Shown here: one piece after another, positions 32,816 to 44,198 of the stretch
How the letters are laid out: every line of letters begins with the position of its first letter
How positions within the stretch are numbered: position 1 is the stretch's first letter
Position numbers and translations under genes: made by a program
Notes under the pieces: generated by a model
Told to the model about the DNA's origin: nothing
Seen by the model: only the letters and a program-made list of their open reading frames with translations
Databases searched by the model: none
Assembly: GCA_963932465.1 (NCBI GenBank)
Contig: OZ010795.1
Coordinates: 18,287,197 to 18,351,196, forward strand
From: Maratus speciosus
Taxonomy: Eukaryota; Arthropoda; Arachnida; Araneae; Salticidae
DNA: 64,000 bases
Direction: 5' to 3'

Positions 32816-34144
32816 CAGTTATTATAAGAAGAAACAGAACAGAAACTACTGAAACATACTTTAAATCAAGTTCGCTTTGGCAAGAGTTTGTACAACTTAG
32901 AATATCTGAAGGATAAAATTGCTTTAATGAGTGGCATCATAAAATTGGGGAAGGAAAAACACTCGATAAACCAAATTTACCTGTAGGTACAATAGAAATT
33001 CCACCATCAATAGTTTGCAAATATTCAATTATTTCAAAAGTATATGGAGATCACATCAACTATACAGATTTTGAATAACTTGAACAAAAAGTAATTTTAA
33101 CAACAAAAAACAAGCATGCATTATCATGATTTAAGAAAATTTTGATTTTGATAAGAGAACTTACTATAGTTCAGATTCATTTGTGTCTGAGAGCGATGAA
33201 AATGTTAGTAATTATTCAAACCTGAGTTCTTGCATGAACAAACTCCATTTGGGATGCCTCCTCATAAGCTTACTCTGAAAAAAGGAGGTATCATCAACAT
33301 CATGCTACTCAGAAACTTGAGTCCAAGAAAAGGAATGGTACTAGGATAATTGTGTACTCTCTCAAGAACCATTTTATTGATGCTTTCATTTTAACCGAAA
33401 CAAATCAAACTGATAGAGTTCATATACCAAGAATGTATTTGATACCAAGTGAAACTGTTCTACCTTTCATTCTTAAACTCCACCAATTTCCAGTTATACT
33501 GTCATGTGCAATGAAGATAAATAAGTCACAATGACAAACATTTTCTACAGTCCGACTGTATTTAAAAGAATCGGTTTTTTTTTCATATATAAGTATTTCA
33601 AGATGTAAAGAGGAAGAGCAGTTAAAAATTCGTGTCGAAGACACTGAAGAGCACTGTCAGGTGCAATGTGTCAGAGCAATATCAATAATAAAAGAGTTTT
33701 TACAAAAGACGTCGTAAATGGAGCATTTTCACAACCTTTTGACTTTTAAGTCCCTGAATAATAATTTTTATTTTAGTACATATTCTTGTGGATTTTTTAT
33801 TTGATATACTGGGGAACATCCCATTGCATGATTGCACAACAATATTAACGAGATAAATAAGTTTTGGATGATGTTGGGGGTTCAAATACTAGGAAAACTC
33901 TTATACCGCCCCGTGTCCCTGGTGCTGATTTTTAAGTTTGGAGTTTTAAGCTGTATAAAATTGTTTCAATAACAGTAATTCGATGTAATTTTTTTCCCGA
34001 AACTGGGGCAATTGTTTTATATAAATAGGTAACAAAAAATTAACCTGCACACATTTTTACGGTTGATGTTCTTTTTTGAACTCTGTCCCTGATTTTAGAT
34101 TCCTTACCACCTCACTTGCCTCATATCACACTTATAAACTTATA

Positions 34145-34876
34145 TAAGTCTTGTTGAAAGATGAAATCATCTTCAAATAAATCTTCTGATGATGGAATTA
34201 TGTGATATTCCAAAATTTCCTTGATATATCTGAGAGTTAACCCTTTTGTAGAAGATGCATAACTTTCCAGGTCCTTCTGCTATCAAGCAATCCCAAACCA
34301 CGACACAAGCAGCAAATTTTACGGAACGTTTAAGGCATTCTTTATCAAATGCCCCTTGCTTCATTCTCCAAACTTGAATACCTTGATTACCATATGAAAA
34401 ACAAAACTTACTTTCATCACTAAATGATATATTTTCCCAATCTACTTCGCTCCATAAATGTCTTGATTTACACCAATTCAATCTTATATGCTTTTGTTTT
34501 GCAGTCATGAGAGGTCTTGTTTTCGGTACACGAGATTCAAACTTAAATTTATGGAGACGTCTTCATGTTGTCAATGTAGAAACTTCAACTCCTTTGTCTT
34601 TCCATTTTCGGTGCAAGAATCGCACACTTTTAAAACGGGTTTTCTTAACTATACGCTTCAGTTTTCTGTCATCTCTAGCAGATGTTTTTGGTTTTCGACC
34701 GCCATTTCGGCGATTATTTTTAAATTTTCCATTTTTTGGATATTGTGTTAATATTTTACTGACACTTGATTGCGAACAATGTAAATAATTCGCTATATAA
34801 CATTTATTTTTACCGTGCCGATACAAACAACCATACGAAGTTTAATAGATTCAGGAATATCACTCACACGACCCAT
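34145..34876 (-). pseudogene. Tc1 family transposase pseudogene, 3' truncated
   Basis: The start MGRVSDIPESIKLRMVVCI is at 34876 on the minus strand. A helix-turn-helix region (YIVRNQ.SV-like), RNNRRNGGRKPKTSARDDRK and SLNL..YRKQDLS-type blocks follow, with several frameshifts. The first catalytic aspartate lies in ISFSDESKFCF, then VVVWDCLIAEGPGKL. In a shifted frame ILEYHIIPSSEDLFEDDFIF runs into QQD, the second aspartate, where the sequence ends at about 34145 against the Helitron. The third acidic residue and the far inverted repeat are missing. This family is distinct from the Tc1 at 12122 (different ends and protein). Confidence 0.85.
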
Positions 34877-35030
34877 TTTAGAGGAAAAAGCAAACAAACT
34901 GCAAAAAAAGAATACTGAATTTAAATAAAATCACCTGAATTTAATCAATGATGCCACCAGTTATGAATTAGTGATAATTAAAGGAGAATTAATGAGAATT
35001 ATGCTAATATTTTGAACCACTTGAATAAAT
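34877..35030 (-). mobile_element. 5' end of the truncated Tc1 element
   Basis: Upstream of the transposase start lie about 120 bp of leader and the probable inverted repeat, read on the minus strand as AGTGGTTCAAAATATTAGCA near 35022. A second ATACTAATATTTTG nearby (35028-35046) may be the paired direct repeat. The opposite end is gone, so the outer boundary is uncertain. Confidence 0.5.
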
Positions 35031-35383
35031 ATACTAATATTTTGACTTTTCAAAATAATTTTTTTTTCAATTAATCTTTTCAAAAATGATATTAATTTTA
35101 AGATAATAAATAAATTTAATGAACAATAAGTTCTTAATAAAAATATCGTTTACAAATTTGCATTAAAAGACATTAAATTACCAAACGATATTTTCAATTT
35201 GCAGAAAAAAATATTAATTTAATTAAATATTATATTATATATTAATTAATTAAATTGTATATTCACCGATGCTGGGTTGATTTGTATCTCATGTTATGCC
35301 GCAAGATTGTGTGCTCATGAAGACCTTTCCATCTAGTAGCAGTCTTACCGACTTATGGGAGTGAGAGATGCTAAGGTGGGCAT

Positions 35384-35480
35384 CGCCCTCGTGGCTTAGT
35401 GGTAGAGCACTGGATCGCTATTCCAGGGGCCCGGGTTCGGTTCTCGGCTTGGACATTTTTCACTCAGTTGGTTTACGCTT
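35384..35480 (+). repeat. tRNA-derived SINE-like unit
   Basis: GCCCTCGTGGCTTAGTGGTA is a Gly-tRNA-like head with A box (35392-35408). The anticodon arm CTGGA-TCGCTAT-TCCAG pairs perfectly, and the B box GGGTTCGGTTCTC lies at 35433-35445. The acceptor stem pairs in only four of seven positions, so it is a SINE head rather than a working tRNA. The tail CATTTTTCACTCAGTTGG is shared in outline with the 22695 unit. Confidence 0.65.
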
Positions 35481-35699
35481 AGTTAGCAAAGTGATAATTC
35501 ACGACTTTAATATTCAAAAATTTATTATTCTAATATTTTGAGTAGGAGCTGTAGTACACCTAGTTGATGTAAATCAATTCCAGTGTATTTAAAATAGTAT
35601 AACATCAGTAAAATACACATCAAAAGATTTTCCGCCAATAGTCCACAATTCAATAGAATTCTTCTGAGTGACCCTCTTGAAATTTTATTCATGCATTTT

Positions 35700-36010
35700 C
35701 AATGTTATTTCGAAAGGTAAATCTTTCAAAACGGACACATCCAAATAGAGGTCACCTCTATTTAACAGACACTTTTTCGACCCCCAGCATCTAGACACTT
35801 ATACATTTTTATCTCTGAATAGTGAACACCTCCCAATAGCGTAAAAATTCCGCCCTTTCAAGGTATATGTTATTTAGGGGTGTTATCAACTTGAAATGAA
35901 TCAAATGAAATTGGGAAAAATAAGAAAATAATTTTAATTAAAACAGTTGTTCAGAAAATTGTAAAAAGCTACTTTTTACACTATGGAAATACAGTAAAAC
36001 TCCATAACAG
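35700..36010. mobile_element. pogo-like terminal fragments
   Basis: AATAGAGGTCACCTCTATTT (35744), GAACACCTCCCAATAGCG (35824) and TACAGTAAAACTCCATAACA (35989) are CAGTAAAACC-style ends in both orientations, as at 14085-14148. The 117-codon minus frame at 35938-36291 partly crosses them and has no family match. Confidence 0.35.
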
Positions 36011-37736
36011 ACAATCCACAAAAGTAGTCCGAAATTCTCATATTTGTGTGCTTTTACCTCCAGATACCGGACAGTAAATTTTGCAACAAAATATGAAAAA
36101 TGATTTTTTTTAAAAGTGTAATGGAAATTTAAAGACAAAATAATAATCACAACGAATCCAGTGTGACTTGTGTTATCTGCCTGGAAGGTAAACGTAATTT
36201 TTAGTGTTGGAAAGTGTATCATTAGGCATAATGCATCTTTTCTTTCTCTTTTAAAGATGCGTCTGATAATCCCCTTTACAAGTGGCTTCATTTTTTATGA
36301 TAAATAATTAACTTACTAGTTTTAGTAAGAACAAATGTATTATGTATATGACGAGTGTGCTCTGAAATTTTCTTATCTTATAATTGAAATGATTTTCGCA
36401 TAATCTTTAAAATTTTCCAAAGAAAGGAGAAGAAAGATATTTTCATTTTTCTAGAAAGCTGCATACGTTCTTAAAATCTAAACATTAAGTAAATGTATTA
36501 TAATCAATGCCTGGCATACAAATGAGAATAAAAGCAGGTGATGCCACATGGCGTTTGAATTCACACCACTAGAAGAGGTTTACATTACGTAAAAAATGAA
36601 TATGTTCACACTGAAATCCCAACATGGTGGTTAAAAAAAAAAAAAAAAAAAGGAAAAGATTTCTCAATAAATCTAACTTAAATTACTTTTTATTTGAAGA
36701 TGTATACTTATTTTTCGAAAAGTAAAAAAGAAAAAGACTGCGATATTGATAAACGAAAATAAGATACCATTTTTTACAATACACTTTTTTCATTTACTAT
36801 TCAATTCATGCTTTTTGAAATCGTCAAAATATGTCAACAGCATACGTCTTCTTCTCAAGGGAATACTGGTTCTGCGTAGTTTGAATTTTGTGTCATTTTT
36901 TGTCATTTCCTGTTATTAGAAAGGCGACAAAAAGGCGACAAATTTTAAAAGAAAAAGTTAAAGAATCTGCATGTTACCAAAACAGAAAAAATAAGTTTAC
37001 GGATATATGCGAAATGTTTCAAAATTCGCTAAATGTGGAAAATAACTTCAAAAATTATTATTAATTTGTGAAGCGTACGGCGAGAAAGAAACATTTATAA
37101 TGCTAATGAAATCGGCTTGCTCTTCCTATATCTTTTCCTATAAGATTTGAGCTTAGGAACAAGTGACTGTATAGGTGCTAAAGCATCGAAAGAGCGACTC
37201 GATGTTTTGTTATGTTGTATTGTGCTAGTTTGAAATCTTGCTTATAACTTGAAATCTTTCAAACCTAGCTATTTCAAGAACATTCAAATTAACATCAGAG
37301 TCAATGTCATTTCTCCAACTTCCTTAATTCATCATCTAATCATCTCTATCCATCAGACGCACACACACACTTCTTAAACTGTACAACTTCCGTAAGTGCA
37401 CCGTGGTAAATGTGTAATTCATAAATCTAAAACATGGTGCAGAAAGCTATATTAAGCCATATCATTTCACAACTACATTATAAAACGGACATGAGCAAAA
37501 AGCATAGAATAAATTTAATAATTTTCAATAAACATTTAACGTTATCTATGCTGTTGCCTGGATTCCCACAGTTGCAGCTGTTAATCAGCAGTAGCGCCAA
37601 AGTTTGAAAAATATTGAGTGGGGCCAAAACTTTTGGGTAAAGTAACACATTTTTTTCCCTTGGAGAGAGAGGCGGGGAAAGAACGAATTATCAAAGATGA
37701 TAATTTGAACTTGAATTTTATTTTTCTACGCAAAAC
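36011..37736. other. No recognisable feature
   Basis: AT-rich with an A-tract at 36631-36650. GAGAGAGAGGCGGGG near 37663 is a short purine run. No gene supported. Confidence 0.45.
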
Positions 37737-38096
37737 CAGAGTTTCCCCCTGACAGTTTCAGAAGGGTGCTGCACCCTGCCTGCCCTTAGATTTACAAAAT
37801 AGCACCCTTCTTGCCCCTCATTTAAAAAATTTGCTCCCTTGTTGCCCCCACCTGAAAAAAGTGCCTTTACTAATTTGTTTATTAAAAAATTTATTTGCAT
37901 AGTAAAAATTGACTCATTGCTGTCTTTAAAATAATTTTCTATCTATTATATATTAAAAAGTAGTTTTTAAAATCAAAAGTCTGCCTTTAAAAATTTCAAG
38001 AAATGCCCTTAAGAATCCAAAACATGCCCTTCGGAATCTAAAAGTGCCCTTTTCCCACAAACACCCTGCCCTTTTTTAAACCTGGGGGAAACTCTG
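37737..38096. mobile_element. hAT-like MITE with 7-bp target duplication
   Basis: CAGAGTTTCCCCC at 37737 is matched by GGGGGAAACTCTG ending at 38096 (13-bp perfect inverted repeat). GCAAAAC flanks both sides directly (37730-37736 and 38097-38103). The 360-bp interior has repeated TGCCCTT..AATC blocks and no gene. CAGNG ends suit hAT elements, which normally give 8-bp duplications; the eighth base does not match here, so another superfamily with 6-8 bp duplications is possible. Confidence 0.8.
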
Positions 38097-38502
38097 GCAA
38101 AACATAAAATTCTTATAATTGAATAAATTTTATTAAATTATATTCTCATAAGTTCTTCCTTATAAATACATTAATATTTATTATAAATAACATAAAAATT
38201 ACCAACTATTGAAATTGCAAAAAGCTAAATGTCAAGAAAAACATACATTTTACTATGTGCTTTATCAATTCAACAGATAGCAAAATAGGCAGGAAATTTG
38301 TTTTTCGGAGAAATTCAACTATACATCCCCTGAATGGGCTTTCAGTGCTCTTGTTAGTCTACTTGATGTCCTTACTGTTTTTCAAACAAAATTATTTTGA
38401 GAGCATCAATAAAACTAAATTCCTTTTCAATTATAAAATAAATAAATAATGAAATAAATCATCTGAAATGCGCCCGTGGGGGGCCCGTATATATAGAGCC
38501 AA

Positions 38503-38543
38503 ATATATAGGCCAGTGGGGCTCGCGCCCCACGGGCCTATATA
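38503..38543. other. GC-rich 41-bp palindrome
   Basis: ATATATAGGCCAGTGGGGC and GCCCCACGGGCCTATATA form a long stem with one mismatch and a four-base loop. A related CGCCCGTGGGGGGCCCGTAT lies just upstream at 38471. It stands out in AT-rich surroundings. Function unknown; it could be the tip of a foldback element. Confidence 0.7.
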
Positions 38544-38559
38544 AGTTGACGCCACTGTT

Positions 38560-41500
38560 AGTCAGTGTTTCCGAAATATAGTCTTAAATTTTATATTTAA
38601 AGAAAATGAAACATTTCTTTTCGTCTCTCAGATGACAAATTAAGCGAAAGCTCTTAGTTAATTTAATGTATTGGCCGCAAAGAAAGTGTCGAACATTTTA
38701 ATAAGATTCACAAGGAGTTTCGTACATAAGAGCAATGATCTAATGTATGTGATTTTGCTTGTTTTGAACCTTCCACAAATGCAGTCATTGTTAATTATGA
38801 AACACATACTGAAGGTGAAGATTTATTCTACAATACAGCAATTTTCCAGGAAGCAGCCAAGTACAGTGATATGTTGCAAAAGTATATATATAAATATATA
38901 TATAAGGTGATTTAGAACGATTAAAATTGTTGACAGATTTAAAACTTCTACTAAAATTTAAAAACACAAATAATGTTGCACATAACTTTTAAAGTAATGC
39001 AAGAAAATTTAATTTAAAAACCTGATTATAAAAGCTCTTAGAACGTAGTAACCAATTTACATGAAAAAATAGATCATAAAAAGCAGATAACATGAAATTA
39101 AAATATTCAACTACAGCAATAGTCCTTTAAAAATCATTATGTGTTCGCCAAATACTGACATAAAGGCGTGTGTCCATTTGTACCAACACTTGGTATTTAA
39201 AAATGAAACACTGCATAGGCTAAAGTTGTTACTTCGCCAAAGATTATTGTAACATAAATTAGTATAAATGTATGATACTTTTTTTAATGTTCTTTTTTGC
39301 GCAATACCAATAAGCAGACATTTTTCCTGCATTATTTCATGTACTACATTTTTATGTAATAGTGAATTTATATGTTTGAAGACTTACTTCATTTTTGCAC
39401 TGTAAGAACAAAAGAAAAAAAAATACAGTAAATTCTATTGGCCATTTATTTTCCAGCATTTTTTAAAAGTATTTGTTTTAAAGCATATAAAAATAAACGA
39501 ATTTCAAGTTAAATTTTATTGTTAAATTCCACCAAGTTTCGAATCTTAATTACTAGTATGTTGTACTTGAACTTTTCCCTTTTTTCTTACAATGAATAAA
39601 AAATAAATATATTTCGACATATTTAAAGTTGTTTTTTTTTACTTACATCCATTGCGCACAACTCTTCTCGAAAACTGATAAAACTATTTGTATGAGATTT
39701 AGCAGATACAATCAATATGATGCAGTTAATATCTTGTATAGGGTTGTATTGTATAGGGTTGTATGTTGTATTTTTATATTCGTATGCTTCAAGGACTTTC
39801 AAGGAACTTTTATCAGGATTTTCTTAAAATAATAGTTGCGTTATTTAATGAAAAAAAAGGTCTATCTTCAGATATAGCGACCACTTCTTGGTGAAATTTC
39901 CGGTACGAAAACACCTTACATCCTCTAATACCCCTGATGCGTACGAACCCTTTTATACATCATATTTACTATTTTAATTTTATTATTTATTTAAAATAAG
40001 CATTTTTTTCAGTGAAAGAATGATTTTTTTTATTATAAATTAAATTTAAATTAAAAAAATATATTAATTTTTAATCCATTAAAAATTAAGTATAGGATCA
40101 AAGTACATTAGTTTTACATTGTTATCATTATCCCTTGGAAATCTAGAACCAACAGTCGTGCGCAATTGATGCAAGTCAAAAAGAAATTTTAATTTTTTCA
40201 TCAAAATTAAACATAGGAAAATATGATTGTAGAATATTGAAATATTTCTGGTACATTCAACAGAAATTATGCTATCAGTGGTAACGGTTTTATGCATGTA
40301 TGTTTTAAAGGGAATCAGAAATGCTAAACATCTTCAGTGAGGCAGTCAGACTGTTGAACAGAGTTGCCAGTTTGGCTTTTTTTTTTCAATTCAGAAATTC
40401 CAAATTCATATCAGAAATTTCAAATAGCAATTTCCCTTTATTTAGCGCAAACAATACTCAAAGTAATACCTATTCTTTCTTAATTTCGGTATGAATTCGC
40501 AATTGCACAATTTTTAAAAAGTCCAAATTAGCAACCATGATCCCAAGACTTTTTAAGCTATTTATAGTTTTTAATCGACTTCAGTACGCAGTGAAGTGAT
40601 TCAGATTTTACGCACTGCATGAATAATATTTATAGATAAAGGCATCTTTGACAGGATCATGTTTTACATGATCTCACCTACGTTCGTTAGACAACGAGCG
40701 AACAACTGGCTCTTAAATTCGTCCTACTTAAACTCCACCATAAAATGGTCAGCCAGAAGGGACAAATCCAAAATATATCTTGGACGTAGCTGGCAGGTTT
40801 TACCAATGTATTAAAGTCTACTTTGATGAAGAAGCTATTCGAGTCAGATGTCTTGGCTCGCAAACGTTATTTGCTGCATTTGAAGCTACTGTAAGTCAGG
40901 TAGTATTAAGTGAAAATATTTTCTTACTAGCGTACACAGTAGGCTTTAATCGTATAGTACCCCATATACTGGTGTAATATTTTAAGTCTACATTGTCCAA
41001 CATTCCATAAATCCAATATTACATCTACTCTCATTGTTTTTCTAAGAGAGAAAAAAAATTAGCCTTATCTTAAATACATTCTTTCACGCCAGAAGCAGTC
41101 ACTACAAATCTCGTAAGAGGTAAAACAGCAGTTTAAAGAACTCCAGTAGAACTTCTAAATTTCAAAGAAAAGAAATTATTTTATAAAAGTTACATGCGTC
41201 TTTTACAAATAATCCTTACTTCAAGTAATGTACAGGGTGTCATATAAGTCAGTTCAGATATTAGGTATTTATGAAAAGGTGAGAAATTGTTCAATAAGAG
41301 TGCGGTATTATTTTTGTTTTTTCACTTTAGATTATTTATTTTTTTTGGTTTTCACTGTAAGTGGTTTTCACATATTGTTTTAAAATACTTTATAAAATAT
41401 ATTCGCCAAGACGGTGTGCTTTAACAATCCGTCTTTTATCGTTGTCTCTTGTGCATTTTGTTTCTTCGAATATTAAAATAAACATAACTCATATTCTGTG

Positions 41501-41925
41501 TTTTGAAAAGATTCACTAACACTTCTTTTATTGTGAATTCGATGTGCACTATCACATATAATTTTAGGGATGTTAAGAATTATTATAAGGAACATAAAAA
41601 ATACGTTAGTATTGAGGATATTTTTATTATTGTCATTTTATCGTAGAAAAAATACTATTCTGATAGTGCGTAGATTTCAGACTCGATTCTTTTTTTACGG
41701 AAACAAAAATATATTTACGGATATTAATAAACATTGTCTGCAGTTGGAGATTTGAACTATCATCAAAAATCTTTCGTAAATCAAAATTTCAAGAAGATGA
41801 AGTTATTACAATAAATTCACTTTTCAAAATTTTATCATTTAAAAAAAAATACGTTTAAAAAATATTATTATAATGCAAAGAGGGTAAGTTATAATATTTT
41901 TTTAAATGATAAAATTTATGTGCGA
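38560..41925. other. Largely unassigned AT-rich stretch
   Basis: Background frames only, the best being 65 codons at 40780-40977 (VAGRFYQCIKVYFDEEAIRV), which I do not recognise. GTATAGGGTTGTATTGTATAGGG at 39735-39757 is a short tandem duplication (15-bp period). ACAGGGTGTCATATAAGTCA at 41233 looks like a MITE end but has no partner. Confidence 0.4.
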
Positions 41926-42240
41926 AATTAATTGTACAGGAGTTAGATCCCGAACTGTTCTCCTTTTTCTTCTTTGACTTTTCTTTGTAGAATTCATTTT
42001 CTGTTAGTAGTTTTAAACCAATTATACAGGAGTTCCATCATGAACTGGTCTCCTTTTTCTCTTTCTTTTTTTCATCATATTCATTTCATTTATTTTTTTG
42101 CGATTTGAGAGTATTTCAACAGTAAGAAGCAAAAAATATATAAAATAGCCTGACAAATGGAATATAAATGCATAGGTAAAATCTGAAAGCGTTAGTTGGC
42201 ATTTTGGGCCTACATAAAAAAATGACAGCCATAAAAATTT
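41926..42240 (-). pseudogene. Duplicated 3' ends of the ionotropic receptor gene
   Basis: On the minus strand, 42200-42031 encodes LTLSDFTYAFIFHLSGYFIY then FLLLTVEILSNRKK, a basic tail and RRPVHDGTPV before TAA. This is an intact copy of the last transmembrane segment and tail seen in broken form at 42264-42450. A third, shorter copy follows: KTTNRK then stop, with a tail reading KEEKGEQFGI-like at 41998-41930 and the transmembrane part deleted. The plus-strand phrase TATACAGGAGTT recurs at about 42025 and 42271, with a variant TGTACAGGAGTT at 41933. These copies lie just 3' of the gene in the same orientation. Confidence 0.75.
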
Positions 42241-42263
42241 TTAAATTATAATTCTGTGTCAAA

Positions 42264-43558
42264 CTAATTATACAGGAGTTTCATCATAAACTTTTTTCTT
42301 TTTCTCTTTATTTTTTTCTTCATATAATTTATTTTCTTACGATTTGAGATTATTTCAACAAGAAGAACCAAAAAAGATATAAAATAGCCTGACAAAAGGA
42401 ATATAAATGCGGGGCAACATCTGTAAGTGTCAATTTTCTATTAGTAGTTTCATAATCCGGGATTAGTAAGGACAGTTTCATTGCCAAATAACACAAGTTA
42501 TCACTAACATATTTAACGTACAAGCCTGAAGCCATTATTTTGTGTACGAAAGAATCCAGAAGTTCTTTGCAACAAAAACCTCTTCGGACCATCATTGCAG
42601 ACATAGTTTCGGAAACACTATCTTCTGAGGTAAAGAATTTTCCAGGGAACATTTCAAGAACTCTTTCCGCTGGGAAATAAGCAAGGTTTTGCTTTTCACT
42701 TTCTAGTAAAAAATTTATGAAAGGTTGTCCGTAACTCTGATTATTCTCAATAATGTCTGTTGCAATAAATTTTAAATGTTCCTGTTTTGAGTTTTTCATA
42801 TCATCTACAAAAATCAAGTTAACATACGAAATACAATGATAATCTCCCCTTTCTACAGCTAAAGCCACATCTGAAAGAGTCTTAATTTTAGTGATAAAGG
42901 GAATTGAGAGAAAAGATAAAAATACGGAATCGTGAGACAAGCAAAGTAGCATAGCTCCTACAACCCACGAATAGACAAGAATTTTCTACACTATCGACGA
43001 AGGTCTTATTAGGGAATTTTGCTTCATCAATATTGCAAAAACGGTAAAAGGAATATTGCTAAAGGTATACTTCCTTTGCAATATGATATAAATGACTATT
43101 GTCATCGCAATAAAAACCGATATTATAGTTATCCATACCGGCAAGGAAAATGTTTGAAAAAAGCCGAAAATGTGTGGTTTGTATTCCGGTTTTCGAGTAA
43201 CAAATTTATAATCTTCTAACTTGTATGGGTAAGAAAAGTCCACTGCAGCCATAGTATCTTCCTTCATAATTTGTGGAATCACTCCAACATAAATTTCTGA
43301 ATAATTTATTTGTTTTAATAATCCTCCCAACGTACCATTTGGCCAAACTATATCTAATTGATAAGTCATAACATATTTAATGCTGTCAAAATATTTTGTA
43401 TATTGTTGAAGATACTGTATAAGTGCAAGTAGCAATCGACCTTTTGTGTTGTCTTTTCTCGATAAAAATTGTACTCTGTTGGCATAGGTTGCATCTGGTT
43501 TAGCAGATTGACGTGGGAAAGCATTGTATCCAATGATTATTGTTTTCTGGGATTCCAT
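42264..43558 (-). pseudogene. Ionotropic receptor (IR) pseudogene, single exon
   Basis: IRs are ligand-gated cation channels related to ionotropic glutamate receptors; in protostomes they serve chemosensation. From ATG 43558: ligand-binding lobe S1 (residues 1-138, with NGTLGGLLKQINYSEIYVGV and the diagnostic VDFSYPY at 106-112), M1 at 141-160 (VWITIISVFIAMTIVIYIIL), pore region to 190. A single TAG at 42986-42988 then interrupts an otherwise open frame. Beyond it come KILVYSWVVGAMLLC, lobe S2 (SDVALAVERGDYHCISYVNL to SLLIPDYETTNRKLTLTDV) and, after a one-base frameshift near 42407-42415, the last transmembrane segment AFIFLLSGYFISFLVLLVEI. The coding region has no intron. No amino-terminal domain or signal peptide lies in frame, so an upstream exon may exist; AG at 43562-43563 could be an acceptor. 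Two lesions make it a probable pseudogene unless they are assembly errors. Confidence 0.85.
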
Positions 43559-43569
43559 GTCTTTTTTAG

Positions 43570-44167
43570 ATCTACTTAATTAATTTTCAAGAAAATTATA
43601 TTTACAAAATTATAACTTTTAATATTCGAAAGTATGAATGGGAGAGAACAATTTAGAAATGCAATGATAGAAAAATATCAAGCTTATTGGAATTTTTATT
43701 TCTTTCAGGATAAATAACGAATGGGAAAATATTATACACTCTTTTGTCTTAATTTCTCTTTTAAGAACAAAATATAATAATTTGTGAAATTGTATGAAGC
43801 ATAAAAACCAGTTTTAATGAATGGAAAATAATTGAAGATTCTCTTATCAATCTGAAAACACTAAAACACGAAAAGCGATTCTTGAGTGTAATTTTATCAG
43901 TATAATATTATATGTCTTTATGTTATTTGATATTCTAACTTATATATTTCTAAGAAGAGGCTTGCCTTTTTTAAAAGTTTTTTTGATCAACTGGCTAGTT
44001 GATTGATTATATCTAATTTTATTATAACCGGTTTTTCTCTGTATTTAATTATCGATGCTGAATTAAACGGGACCAATAACAATGCATAAATAATTTGAAA
44101 ATATTGCAAAATAGAGTTTTGAATTGAAGTATAAAATATTTCACCAATTTCCTTTCTTTCTTTTTTC

Positions 44168-44198
<31 letters not shown>

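Larger units (their letters stand above)
31905..33749 (+). pseudogene. Helitron Pif1-like helicase pseudogene
   Basis: Helitron RepHel proteins replicate the element by rolling circle; this is the 5'-3' DNA helicase half. The P-loop reads LDSPGRSGKTYLWNVLMHF (near 32049-32105; family form GPGGSGKT). VAAILLKRGRTVHSGF follows, then motif II as FIIHEVTMMPCHAFVAY, where the usual aspartate before E is histidine, then LLGGDSCQTLPVIIRRNR (motif III) and GTIEIPP. The C-terminal region has MPPHKLTL- and LLRNLSPRKG-like blocks, DRVHIPRMYLIPSETVLPF, ILSCAMKINKSQ with the next glycine mutated to a TGA stop, and a terminal RVFTKDVVNGAF before TAA at 33747. After removing the two inserted elements, 32120-33130 reads in one frame with only a few stop codons. 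It is clearly inactive. Confidence 0.9.
31905..34112 (+). mobile_element. Helitron remnant (helicase part and 3' region)
   Basis: It contains the helicase half of a RepHel protein (pseudogene 31905-33749) and a 3' region (33716-34112) found again in inverse orientation at 8400-8815. The N-terminal rolling-circle (Rep) half is absent. The right edge at 34112 abuts a truncated Tc1, so the true CTRR 3' end may be lost. Two CACTG elements lie inside. Confidence 0.8.

Noticed and set aside
35938..36291. 117-codon minus frame
   Set aside because: It crosses pogo-like end sequence, has no recognised domain, and its composition matches AT-rich background.
40780..40977. 65-codon plus frame (VAGRFYQCIKVYFDEE..)
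   Set aside because: It looks somewhat protein-like but is short, with no match I recognise, no splice context and no second copy.
41233..41260. Second copy of the ACCGGGTGTCCC foldback element
   Set aside because: ACAGGGTGTCATATAAG is only superficially alike, and no inverted partner lies within 1 kb.
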